Shown: positions 5,750-11,546, numbered from the stretch's first letter. The stretch is 13,037 nt of DNA from an uncultured Anaerolineales bacterium (GCA_938008865.1 CALLJA010000202.1:1-13037), one strand, 5' to 3'. Numbers and translations: made by a program. The notes: a model not told the origin generated them from the letters alone.

Positions 5750-6837
5750 CAGGGAAGGTAGGCGAAATAGACGCGGATCCACAGCATGACCGCCCCGCCA
5801 GCCATGAACAGGGCCAGCAGGCCCAGGCCAATCGTGGCCCAGTCGATATCCAGGTCGAGGCTGAGGGCTGGTTCGGGTTGGGGCTGCGGCATCGAAACGG
5901 GGGCATGCGTCCGCCCGGTGGGCAGCGCAGATTGGGGCAGCGGGGTGGGTTCGGGCTGCTGGAAGGCCGTCGCCACTTCGGGGGTCAGCGAGAGCGGCGT
6001 CGGTTCCTCATCGCGCTGATTCCCGAAGCGCAGCAGCACGCGTCCCAGCTGATCGGCGGTGCGGTAACGGGCGGAAGGCTCCTTCGAGAGCACCTTCATG
6101 ACGATCTCTTCCAGCGCGGAGGGGATGTCGGGCACGTACTCGCGGATGGGGATCGGCTCGGCTTCGATGTGCAGGCGCGCCAGTTCGTCGGCGGTGGTGG
6201 CGGTGAAGGGCGGGGTGCCGCTCAGCATTTCGTACAGGACCACGCCCAGCGAGTAGACGTCCGAGGCGGGCGAGGGCGCCTCGCCTGCGGCCTGTTCGGG
6301 CGCGAAGTATTGCGGCGAACCCCAGACCACGTCGGTGCGCTCGCCCGGCAGGATGGTGGCCAGGGCGCGCGCGATGCCGAAGTCGGTGACCTTGAGGCGC
6401 TGATCGGGCGTGACCAGCATGTTGTGCGGCTTGACGTCGCAGTGGACCAGCCCGGCGCGGTGGGCGTACCCCAACCCTGCGCAGGCCTGCACCATGAGCG
6501 GAATGGCCTCTTCCACGCGGAAGCGGCCGCGTTTGCGGATCAGGGTCTTGAGGTCGGTGCCCGGGACGTTCTCCATCACGATGTAGAGCTGTCCCTCGCC
6601 CAGGCCGAAATCGTGCACGGTGACAATGTTGGGATGCGAGAGGTTGGCCGCGGCGCGCGCCTCCTGGCGGAAACGGTCCTGGAAGGCCTGGTTCTCGGTA
6701 TAGTCCTTGCGCAACACCTTAATCGCCACGTAACGGTCGAGCATCACGTCGCGGGCGCGGAAGACTTCCGCCATTCCGCCCGTGCCGAGACGCTCCAACA
6801 GTTGGTAGCGGTTGTTGAGCAGGGTACCCTCGTTCAT
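5749..6837 (-). CDS. Membrane-anchored Ser/Thr protein kinase (Hanks type, no PASTA domains)
   Basis: A 362-residue PknB/PrkC-like kinase. The kinase domain (about 11-285) has the glycine loop GTGGMAEV (18-25), VAIK with K40, likely alpha-C E59, the catalytic loop VHCDVKPHN (D134, K136, N139), TDFG (D152) and DVYSLG. The usual HRD is HCD, so it is a non-RD kinase. A Pro/Gln/Thr-rich linker follows, then one transmembrane segment at about 333-355 and only a few external residues; no PASTA sensor is present. The start at 6837 gives the natural N-terminus MNEGTLLNNRYQLLERLG. The open frame continues far upstream only as antisense of the lipid kinase gene. TATAAT ends 7 nt before the ATG with no Shine-Dalgarno, so a leaderless mRNA is predicted. 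The stop overlaps the rpe start. Substrates are unknown. Confidence 0.94.
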   Translation of the reverse strand: MNEGTLLNNRYQLLERLGTGGMAEVFRARDVMLDRYVAIKVLRKDYTENQAFQDRFRQEARAAANLSHPNIVTVHDFGLGEGQLYIVMENVPGTDLKTLIRKRGRFRVEEAIPLMVQACAGLGYAHRAGLVHCDVKPHNMLVTPDQRLKVTDFGIARALATILPGERTDVVWGSPQYFAPEQAAGEAPSPASDVYSLGVVLYEMLSGTPPFTATTADELARLHIEAEPIPIREYVPDIPSALEEIVMKVLSKEPSARYRTADQLGRVLLRFGNQRDEEPTPLSLTPEVATAFQQPEPTPLPQSALPTGRTHAPVSMPQPQPEPALSLDLDIDWATIGLGLLALFMAGGAVMLWIRVYFAYLP

Positions 6838-6844
6838 CGAAAAG

Positions 6845-6853
6845 ATTATAACA
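6845..6853 (-). promoter_or_regulatory. Extended -10 promoter of the kinase-rpe operon
   Basis: On the minus strand TGTTATAAT (6853 to 6845) is followed by the seven bases CTTTTCG and then the kinase ATG at 6837. The same nine-base motif precedes the lacI-type gene. Transcription should start at or next to the start codon. No -35 was recognised. Confidence 0.7.
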
Positions 6854-6885
6854 TGCGAGGTTTGGGGGAAGTATGGAGAGGCAGG

Positions 6886-6891
6886 TATAAT
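6886..6891 (+). promoter_or_regulatory. -10 box of the lipid-kinase operon
   Basis: A perfect TATAAT is followed by CACTTC and then ATG at 6898, a 6-nt gap identical in length to that of the lacI-type gene. A poor -35 candidate, TTGGGG, lies at 6862-6867. It is divergent from the kinase promoter within 60 bp. A leaderless mRNA is predicted. Confidence 0.65.
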
Positions 6892-6897
6892 CACTTC

Positions 6898-7839
6898 ATG
6901 CGGCGCGGACTGTTGCTCTACAACCCTGCGGCGGGACGGCTTTCGGTGCGTCCCTATCTGGGACGAGTCTTGCGTACGCTGCGCGCGGCAGGCTGGAAGA
7001 TGGAAGTGGACGTGACCCTCAACGGACGTCACGCCGCGCAGGCCGCACATCAGGCCGCCGAGGAAAACTACGAAGCGGTCTTCGCCGTCGGCGGCGACGG
7101 CACGGTGGGACAGGTCACCAGCGGTCTGGTCGGCACCGAAACGGCACTGGGCATCCTGCCGGCCGGCACCACCAACGTCCTCGCGCGCGAACTGGGCCTG
7201 CCCTCCTTCGAGTGGAACCGCTGGTGGATGCTCAACGACAACGCCCGCGTGCTGGCGAACGCGTCCGCCCAGCGCATGGACGTGGGCCTGTGCAACGGCC
7301 AGCCCTTCCTCCTGTGGGCGGGTATCGGCCTGGATGCGGTCGCCATCCAAAAACTGGAGCCGCGTCCGCGCTTCTTCAAGTACATCTCGGTGCCGCACTA
7401 CTTCGCCACCACCGTGTGGAGCGCCGCCTTCTGGAACGGCATGGACCTGCGCGTGACCGCCGACGGTCGTGAGGTGGATGGTCACTTCCTGCTGGCGGTC
7501 AGTACCAACATCCGCCATTATGCGGGCGGCATGGCGGTCCTCTCGCCGAACGCAACCCTCGACGACGGCCGCATGGACCTGTGGCTGCTGAGCGGTGCCA
7601 CCGTGGCCGACGCCCTGCGCCACTTCTTCGACATGCTGGCGGGCCGCCATCTCACCTCCGACCAGGCGCGCTGCATCACCTTCGAGTCCGCGCGCATCGA
7701 GTCGGACGTGCCCTTCTCCATTCAAATGGACGGCGAGCCGATGCTGGGCGGCGTCCGTGCCGAGATCGATATCCGCCCGCGCGCGTTGAAAATCCTGATG
7801 CCCGCTGGAGCCTTGAACCTGTTGCAGAGTCCCGTATGA
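6898..7839 (+). CDS. Diacylglycerol kinase-family lipid kinase (DagK/YegS-like)
   Basis: A 313-residue ATP-dependent lipid kinase of the DAGK catalytic family (PF00781, COG1597). Residues NPAAG (9-13), AVGGDGTVGQV (63-73, the nucleotide-binding loop) and LGILPAGTTNVLARELGLP (84-102) are diagnostic. The C-terminal half is the family's beta-rich domain, ending with an IQMDGEP segment. The probable substrate is diacylglycerol or a related lipid, at the inner membrane face, but YegS-type relatives can use other lipids. ATG 6898 is chosen because the domain begins there and TATAAT lies 6 nt upstream. The frame continues to 5713 only as antisense of the kinase gene. Its stop overlaps the next gene's start in ATGA. 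Confidence 0.92.
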   Translation: MRRGLLLYNPAAGRLSVRPYLGRVLRTLRAAGWKMEVDVTLNGRHAAQAAHQAAEENYEAVFAVGGDGTVGQVTSGLVGTETALGILPAGTTNVLARELGLPSFEWNRWWMLNDNARVLANASAQRMDVGLCNGQPFLLWAGIGLDAVAIQKLEPRPRFFKYISVPHYFATTVWSAAFWNGMDLRVTADGREVDGHFLLAVSTNIRHYAGGMAVLSPNATLDDGRMDLWLLSGATVADALRHFFDMLAGRHLTSDQARCITFESARIESDVPFSIQMDGEPMLGGVRAEIDIRPRALKILMPAGALNLLQSPV

Positions 7840-8309
7840 AATTATCTGACTACCTGAACCGTTGGGTGATTCTGGGATCGATCGGAGTCGCCGCCCTGTT
7901 GCTGGTCCTGACCCTGGTCTTGATCGGCCTGACCAGTCCGCGCGCCACGCCAGAGGTGGGCTTCGTCCCCGCCGACCTGACCATGCTCCCCGCCCCGACG
8001 CACACCCCGCTCGCTACGCTGATCCCCACCCTCAACCCAAACGTGACTCCCACCCTGGCGGAAGGCGCCATCGGCATCGGCGGCTACGTGCAGATCACGG
8101 GCACCGAGGGCCAGGGGCTGCGCCTGCGCTCTTCGCCCGGGTTGAATGGCGGACAGGCCTTCCTCGGTTACGATGAGGAAGTGTTCGAGGTCCGCGATGG
8201 GCCGAAGGAAGCCGACGGATACACCTGGTGGTATCTGGTCGCCCCGTATGATGAAACCCGTGCCGGCTGGGCCGCCGCTGATTTTCTGGCGGTTGTGCCT
8301 TCGCCGTAA
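7836..8309 (+). CDS. Membrane-anchored SH3-like domain protein
   Basis: A 157-residue protein with one hydrophobic segment (about residues 10-33, from WVILGSIG onward). A Pro/Thr-rich extracytoplasmic linker with repeated PT dipeptides follows, then a C-terminal bacterial SH3-like fold (about 83-155: GYVQITGTEGQGLRLRSSPG, a mid aromatic patch YTWWYLVAP, ending GWAAADFL). SH3b domains typically bind cell-wall peptides or proteins; the ligand here is unknown. The start overlaps the lipid-kinase stop (ATGA), so translation is coupled. It could be an envelope sensor or anchor, but no catalytic domain is present. Confidence 0.85.
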   Translation: MKLSDYLNRWVILGSIGVAALLLVLTLVLIGLTSPRATPEVGFVPADLTMLPAPTHTPLATLIPTLNPNVTPTLAEGAIGIGGYVQITGTEGQGLRLRSSPGLNGGQAFLGYDEEVFEVRDGPKEADGYTWWYLVAPYDETRAGWAAADFLAVVPSP

Positions 8310-8310
8310 A

Positions 8311-8345
8311 CTCACCCCCAACACCTCTCCTGAGAGGAGAGGGAG
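8311..8345. repeat. CTCACCCC-type palindromic intergenic repeat
   Basis: A CTCACCCCCAACA lead is followed by the inverted repeat CCTCTCC (8324-8330), loop TGAGA, GGAGAGG (8336-8342). From memory, palindromes of this form are spread between genes in several bacterial groups, including Chloroflexota and cyanobacteria. It sits between the SH3-like and DUF971 genes, and its purine-rich right arm could act as a Shine-Dalgarno-like stretch for DUF971. Membership in a dispersed family has not been tested. Confidence 0.5.
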
Positions 8346-8355
8346 AAAGTGGAAT

Positions 8356-8700
8356 ATGAACGAAAAGCCAACTGGAATCACCGCCAACAAGACCGCCCGC
8401 GAGTTCACCGTCGCATGGAACGATGGGCATACCAGCGTCTATCCGTTTGGGCTGCTGCGCGCGGCCTGCCCGTGCGCCTCGTGCCGCGGCGGACATGAGA
8501 ACATGAAGTCCGAGCCTGATGCGGATGTGTTCAACGTAAAGATGGAAGACACCTCCGCCACGCGCATCAGCAACGTGGTGGCTGTCGGCTCCTACGCGCT
8601 GACGGTCGTCTGGGAAGACGGCCACGATTATGGCATCTACAACTGGCATTATCTGCGCGCGCTTTGTCCGTGCGCAGAATGTCGAGCCAAGGCAAAATAG
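8356..8700 (+). CDS. DUF971 (gamma-butyrobetaine hydroxylase N-terminal-like) protein
   Basis: A 114-residue DUF971 protein (PF06155). In eukaryotic BBOX1 this domain is an N-terminal zinc-binding module; free-standing bacterial versions have no established function, though some sit near iron-sulfur or Mrp/ApbC genes. Visible features are FTVAWNDGHTSVYPFGLLRAACPC and, later, VVWEDGH and YNWHYLRALCPC. Two CPCxxC cysteine triplets occur (C38/C40/C43 and C104/C106/C109), suggesting a metal site. It lies 46 nt after the SH3-like gene in the same direction, with a palindromic repeat between. GGAGAGGGAG at 8336-8345 and GTGGA near 8349-8353 may serve as ribosome binding sites. It ends before a strong terminator. 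Confidence 0.9.
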   Translation: MNEKPTGITANKTAREFTVAWNDGHTSVYPFGLLRAACPCASCRGGHENMKSEPDADVFNVKMEDTSATRISNVVAVGSYALTVVWEDGHDYGIYNWHYLRALCPCAECRAKAK

Positions 8701-8707
8701 GGAATCA

Positions 8708-8739
8708 AAAACGGCGCTCATCGCGCCGTTTTGTTTTTT
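8708..8739 (+). terminator. Terminator of the lipid-kinase operon
   Basis: AAAACGGCGC (8708-8717), loop TCATC, GCGCCGTTTT (8723-8732), then GTTTTTT. A perfect 10-bp stem with a U-tract lies directly after the DUF971 stop at 8700. Confidence 0.93.
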
Positions 8740-8759
8740 ACGGGAAAGTGTCAAAGAGC

Positions 8760-8828
8760 ATCCACAGATTTCACAGATTGCGCAGATTTTGTTTTTAAGA
8801 ATCGGAGAAATCTGCGTAATCTGTGGAT
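8760..8828. repeat. CACAGATT-type long palindromic repeat
   Basis: Left arm: ATCCACAGATT (8760-8770), then TCACAGATTG, then CGCAGATTT. Right arm: AAATCTGCG then TAATCTGTGGAT (8808-8828), complementary to the outer and inner thirds of the left arm. The left arm has three roughly 9-nt CACAGATT units and the right has two. Similar palindromes occur between genes in many environmental bacterial genomes, from memory. The 8701-8856 gap holds only this repeat and the terminator; it lies between two convergent genes. Confidence 0.75.
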
Positions 8829-8856
8829 TTTTTTATGCCTTAGGCGTGACGTTTTA

Positions 8857-9372
8857 TTACGCAAGCAAAGCGCCTTCGAGCTGCAGCAACCACTCCTTGG
8901 TGGGCAGGCCGTCGCCGCCGCCGTACCCGTGGAGTTTACCGTCCGCGCCGATGAGACGGTGGCAGGGGATGACCAGCGGCATGGGATTCGTGGCATTGGC
9001 CCGTCCCACTGCGCGATATGTATTGGGACGCCCGATCCGCGCGGCGATCTCGGCATAGGTGCTGGTCTCGCCGTAAGGGACGGCACACACCGCCTCCAGC
9101 ACCATTCGCTGGAAGGGCCGCAGCACAGACCAGTCGATGGCAAAGGTGAAATCGCGGCGTTGGGCGGTCAGATACTCGAAGACCTGTTTTGCGTACGGAG
9201 CCACGCGTTCCTGATCTTCGATCACGGGGCGCGCCAGCCGCCGCAGGAAGCGGTCCAGATCGGGCTGGGCAGCGGCCCATTCCACGGCGACCAGGCCCAG
9301 GTCCGAGACGACGAGGCGCAAGTCTCCCAGCGGAGTGTGGTTCAAATTCCCAAGGGCAAGGTCGCGGGGCAT
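8857..9372 (-). CDS. ogt: Methylated-DNA--protein-cysteine methyltransferase
   Basis: A 171-residue suicide repair protein that transfers the alkyl group from O6-alkylguanine in DNA to its own cysteine. The active site is VIPCHR (134-139) with acceptor C137, preceded by PYGETSTYAEIA (99-110) with the helix-turn-helix RAVGRANATNP (120-130). An N-terminal Ogt/Ada-type region comes first (1-80). Length and motifs are normal for Ogt. The start at 9372 is supported by AAGGAG 5 nt upstream (revcomp of 9378-9383). It is a single gene, convergent with the DUF971 operon. The upstream region has several ACAA/TTGT dyads but no promoter I could name with confidence. Confidence 0.95.
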   Translation of the reverse strand: MPRDLALGNLNHTPLGDLRLVVSDLGLVAVEWAAAQPDLDRFLRRLARPVIEDQERVAPYAKQVFEYLTAQRRDFTFAIDWSVLRPFQRMVLEAVCAVPYGETSTYAEIAARIGRPNTYRAVGRANATNPMPLVIPCHRLIGADGKLHGYGGGDGLPTKEWLLQLEGALLA

Positions 9373-9519
9373 ACGAACTCCTTTTATCCGCTAAAAACTT
9401 ACAACAATGTTAGTTGTCGAACAATCGTAGGGGAAACGTAGGTTTCTCGTCAAGTAGTATTCGGACAAGCATGATAAATTAGGGAGCGTAAGGTGATTTC
9501 TCTTCTCCTCCTTTCAAGG

Positions 9520-9544
9520 GAACCGCGGTCGGCGTCCGCGGTTC
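9520..9544. repeat. GC-rich inverted repeat upstream of the TyrA-like gene
   Basis: GAACCGCGG (9520-9528), a 7-nt loop TCGGCGT, and CCGCGGTTC (9536-9544). It is a perfect 9-bp stem with no T-run, so it is probably not a terminator. It lies about 30 bp upstream of the -10 box, possibly a dispersed palindrome or an operator. Confidence 0.5.
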
Positions 9545-9572
9545 TCGAACTTTAACGGGGGAGTGTTGGCAG

Positions 9573-9578
9573 TATAAT
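9573..9578 (+). promoter_or_regulatory. -10 box of the TyrA-like/GIY-YIG operon
   Basis: A perfect TATAAT; transcription should start near 9585, leaving a leader of about 20 nt with GAGG (9597-9600) before the ATG at 9606. A weak -35 candidate, TTTAAC, is at 9551-9556. Unlike four other TATAAT promoters here, this one leaves room for a ribosome binding site. Confidence 0.55.
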
Positions 9579-9605
9579 CCCATCATCTCAAGTTGTGAGG
9601 ATGAA

Positions 9606-10592
9606 ATGGCGATACAGATCACGATCATCGGACTTGGACAAATCGGCGGCTCGATCGGCCTGGCGCTGGCGGGACAAAAAGCCGCGCTCAAGCGTGTAGG
9701 GCACGACAAGAAAGTGGATGTGGAACGCGCCGCGCAGAGCAAGGGCGCCGTGGATGAAGTAAAACACAACCTGCCCTCGGCCGTGCGCGACGCCGACCTG
9801 GTGTTGCTGTGCCTGCCCGTCAGCCAGGTGCGCGAGACGCTGGAATTCATCGCGCCCGACCTGAAGGAAGGCGCGGTGGTGATGGACACCTCGCCCGTCA
9901 AGAGCGGCGTCCTCGAATGGGCGCAGAGCATCCTGCCGCCCAAGCGTTACTTTGTCGGGCTGGTGCCGTCGGTAAACCCCGATGCGCTGCACGAAATCAA
10001 GTTCGGGCTGGAAGCCGCCCGCGCGGACTTGTTCCAGAAGGGCGTGATGATCATCGATGCCCCGCGCGGGACGCCGGGCGACGTGGTCCAACTGGCCTCG
10101 GACCTGGCGCGCCTGCTGGGGTCTGACCCGATGCTGGCGGACCCGATCGAATCGGACGGGCTGATGGCGCGCATGCACCTGTTGCCGCAACTGGCGGCGG
10201 CAGCCCTGCTCAACGCCACCGTGGACCAGCCCGGCTGGATGGAAGCCCGCAAGATGGGCGGCCGCGCGTTTGCGACAGTCACGGCGGGGCTGGCCTACCA
10301 GGACGAGATCGACTCGCTGCGCATCGCGTCCATGCAGGACCGCGCCAGCACCGTCTATGCCCTGGATGTAATGATCGCCGCCCTGCAAGGCCTGCGCAAC
10401 GACCTGGAGTCGGGCAACGATGACGGCATCGCCGTCCGCCTGGAGCAGGCGCTCGAGGGCCGCAACGATTGGATGAATGACCGTCTCAAGGCGGAATGGG
10501 CCACAGGCATCGAACGCAAACCCATCGACATCCCCAGTTTCGCCGAGCGTTTCTTCGGCAGCACCTTCTACAAGCGCGATAAGGATCAATGA
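9606..10592 (+). CDS. Prephenate/arogenate dehydrogenase-like NAD(P)-dependent oxidoreductase
   Basis: A 328-residue protein of the TyrA fold (COG0287). A Rossmann nucleotide-binding domain begins at residue 4 (IGLGQIGGSIG with glycines 9, 11 and 14), followed by LVLLCLP (65-71) and VMDTSPVKS (92-100, normally like TDVGSVK). An all-alpha C-terminal half follows. The HPM/IAG-type motif that carries the catalytic histidine in prephenate dehydrogenases reads LVPSVNP here (119-125), and the later SHLPH-type motif reads MHLLPQ (190-195). It may therefore not be a standard prephenate dehydrogenase. GAGG lies 5 nt before the start. No aromatic-pathway genes are adjacent, and the stop overlaps the GIY-YIG start by ATGA. 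The reaction and substrate remain uncertain. Confidence 0.82.
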   Translation: MAIQITIIGLGQIGGSIGLALAGQKAALKRVGHDKKVDVERAAQSKGAVDEVKHNLPSAVRDADLVLLCLPVSQVRETLEFIAPDLKEGAVVMDTSPVKSGVLEWAQSILPPKRYFVGLVPSVNPDALHEIKFGLEAARADLFQKGVMIIDAPRGTPGDVVQLASDLARLLGSDPMLADPIESDGLMARMHLLPQLAAAALLNATVDQPGWMEARKMGGRAFATVTAGLAYQDEIDSLRIASMQDRASTVYALDVMIAALQGLRNDLESGNDDGIAVRLEQALEGRNDWMNDRLKAEWATGIERKPIDIPSFAERFFGSTFYKRDKDQ

Positions 10593-10834
10593 CCTGTTAC
10601 TGTTACATCGTCGAGTGTTCCGACGGGACCTTCTATACCGGCTGGACCACCGACCCTGAGCGGCGGGTCAAGACACACAACGCGGGCCGCGGCGCCAGGT
10701 ACACCCGCACCCGCCGCCCCGTCCGACTGGTCTACCTGGAGGAGCAGCCCGACCGCACGACCGCCATGAAACGAGAGAGGGCCATCAAGGCCCTCTCTCG
10801 TGAAAAGAAGATGAAGTTGGCGAAAAGGCCCTAA
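10589..10834 (+). CDS. GIY-YIG nuclease-superfamily protein (YhbQ/UPF0213-like)
   Basis: An 81-residue single-domain GIY-YIG protein. The core reads YIVECSDGTFYTGWT (residues 6-20), with R25/R26 and H30 in ERRVKTHNAG and the catalytic-type glutamate E63 in MKRERAIK. Full-length members are about 80-100 residues, so this is complete. Such stand-alone proteins (YhbQ type) are DNA-structure-related nucleases, but the role of most is unknown. It starts within the TyrA-like stop codon (ATGA), suggesting coupling. A 13-bp perfect inverted repeat lies within the coding sequence at 10771-10801, and the stop codon itself lies within the terminator stem. Confidence 0.92.
   Translation: MTCYCYIVECSDGTFYTGWTTDPERRVKTHNAGRGARYTRTRRPVRLVYLEEQPDRTTAMKRERAIKALSREKKMKLAKRP
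10771..10801 (+). repeat. 13-bp perfect inverted repeat inside the GIY-YIG gene
   Basis: ACGAGAGAGGGCC (10771-10783), loop ATCAA, and its exact complement (10789-10801). It codes for the residues around the catalytic glutamate and would form a stable hairpin in the mRNA, just upstream of the terminator. Confidence 0.85.
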
Positions 10835-10864
10835 GGGTTTTCAAAACCTTTAGGGCCTTGTTTT
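10825..10864 (+). terminator. Terminator overlapping the GIY-YIG stop codon
   Basis: A stem of about 16 bp (10825-10840 with 10844-10859, one G-T wobble, loop TCA) is followed by GTTTT. The left arm contains the stop TAA (10832-10834). The convergent phosphoribosyltransferase gene ends at 10863, so the same hairpin may also serve it, since AAAACAA-type sequence abuts both sides only weakly. Confidence 0.85.
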
Positions 10865-11414
10865 AGTCTTTGAAGACCGGCAGATGCCCGAGCGCGATGA
10901 TGTGCATCCATTGGGCGCGATCACCTTCGGTGAAGATGGCAGCCTCGGCGGCCACGCTGGCCCTGGTCTTATCGAGGATCAGGCGCATGCCCTGCAGCGT
11001 CGAGCCGGTGCTGATGACGTCGTCCAGCACGACCACCTTCTTGCCCTGAATGACCTCGCGGTCCTTTTCGTCGAGGATCAGGACCTGCGGCTGGCCCGTG
11101 GTGATGGACAGGGTTTCGGTCTGGATGGCGTCGCCCATGTACGGCTTATAGGACTTGCGCAGCACGATATAGGGCTTGTTCATCTCGGCCGAGAGCGCGT
11201 ACGCCAGCGGGATCGACTTGGCCTCGGCGGTCATGAACAGGTCAAAGTCCACGTCCTTCAGCCGTTTGGCCAGTTCCTTCGCGCAGGCCTGCACCAGTTC
11301 GGTGTCGCCCAGGATGTTCAGGATGGCGATGCGCAGCCCGGGGGCCACTTCGAACAACCGCAGGTTCCGCTGGACGCCCGCCACTTCCACGGGATAGGTA
11401 TCGTATTGCGCCAT
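10863..11414 (-). CDS. Purine-type phosphoribosyltransferase (adenine/xanthine PRTase-like)
   Basis: A 183-residue type I phosphoribosyltransferase, which joins a purine base to PRPP in salvage. The PRPP-binding loop VVVLDDVISTGST (127-139) is canonical, and the LFMTAEAKSIPLAYALS (59-75) and YIVLRKSYK (82-90) segments match the Apt/Xpt group. The base specificity cannot be read with certainty; some relatives are annotated as adenine phosphoribosyltransferase. A perfect GGAGG (plus-strand 11420-11424) lies 5 nt before the ATG at 11414. It is a single gene, convergent with the GIY-YIG gene and divergent from DUF951. A paired inverted repeat lies upstream. Confidence 0.9.
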   Translation of the reverse strand: MAQYDTYPVEVAGVQRNLRLFEVAPGLRIAILNILGDTELVQACAKELAKRLKDVDFDLFMTAEAKSIPLAYALSAEMNKPYIVLRKSYKPYMGDAIQTETLSITTGQPQVLILDEKDREVIQGKKVVVLDDVISTGSTLQGMRLILDKTRASVAAEAAIFTEGDRAQWMHIIALGHLPVFKD

Positions 11415-11457
11415 GACTTCCTCCAGAAATATGTATAGACGGGGCGAAGTTTATCAC

Positions 11458-11518
11458 AGACTTCGGAGGTCTACCAAAGCTCGCGTCCTTGGGTGATCGC
11501 CAGAGACCTCCGAAGTCT
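11458..11518. repeat. Paired inverted repeat (REPIN/MITE-like)
   Basis: AGACTTCGGAGGTCT (11458-11472) and its exact reverse complement AGACCTCCGAAGTCT (11504-11518) flank 31 nt. Each arm is itself a near-palindrome. The pair sits in the 131-bp gap between divergent genes, and the right arm covers the -35 region of the DUF951 promoter. No coding sequence is present. Confidence 0.8.
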
Positions 11519-11534
11519 CGTCAAATGGACGCGG

Positions 11535-11540
11535 TATAAT
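11535..11540 (+). promoter_or_regulatory. -10 box of the DUF951-glycosyltransferase operon
   Basis: A perfect TATAAT is followed by CCTTTC and then GTG at 11547, a 6-nt gap. There is no Shine-Dalgarno site, so a leaderless mRNA is predicted. No -35 was recognised; that region lies in the right arm of the inverted repeat. Confidence 0.62.
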
Positions 11541-11546
11541 CCTTTC

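Larger units (their letters stand above)
9373..9605. other. Intergenic region between ogt and the TyrA-like gene
   Basis: No gene is visible in these 233 bp. They hold short dyads of ACAA/TTGT next to ogt (9401-9424), a C/T-rich stretch (9497-9515), a 9-bp GAACCGCGG inverted repeat (9520-9544) and the -10 box of the TyrA-like gene. The two genes diverge from here. Confidence 0.6.

Noticed and set aside
5713..6897. Long plus-strand open frame running into the lipid-kinase gene
   Set aside because: It is antisense to the kinase gene; its translation is low-complexity Gly/Arg/His/Gln-rich and the lipid-kinase domain begins only at 6898 behind a TATAAT. GC-rich codon bias explains the lack of stops.
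6838..7725. Minus-strand N-terminal extension of the kinase
   Set aside because: It is antisense to the lipid-kinase gene; the kinase fold begins at 6837 and the promoter lies immediately upstream of that codon.
8760..8828. CACAGATT units as a CRISPR or tandem-repeat array
   Set aside because: Units are only about 9 nt with no unique spacers, and they form a single inverted pair, so this is a palindromic repeat.
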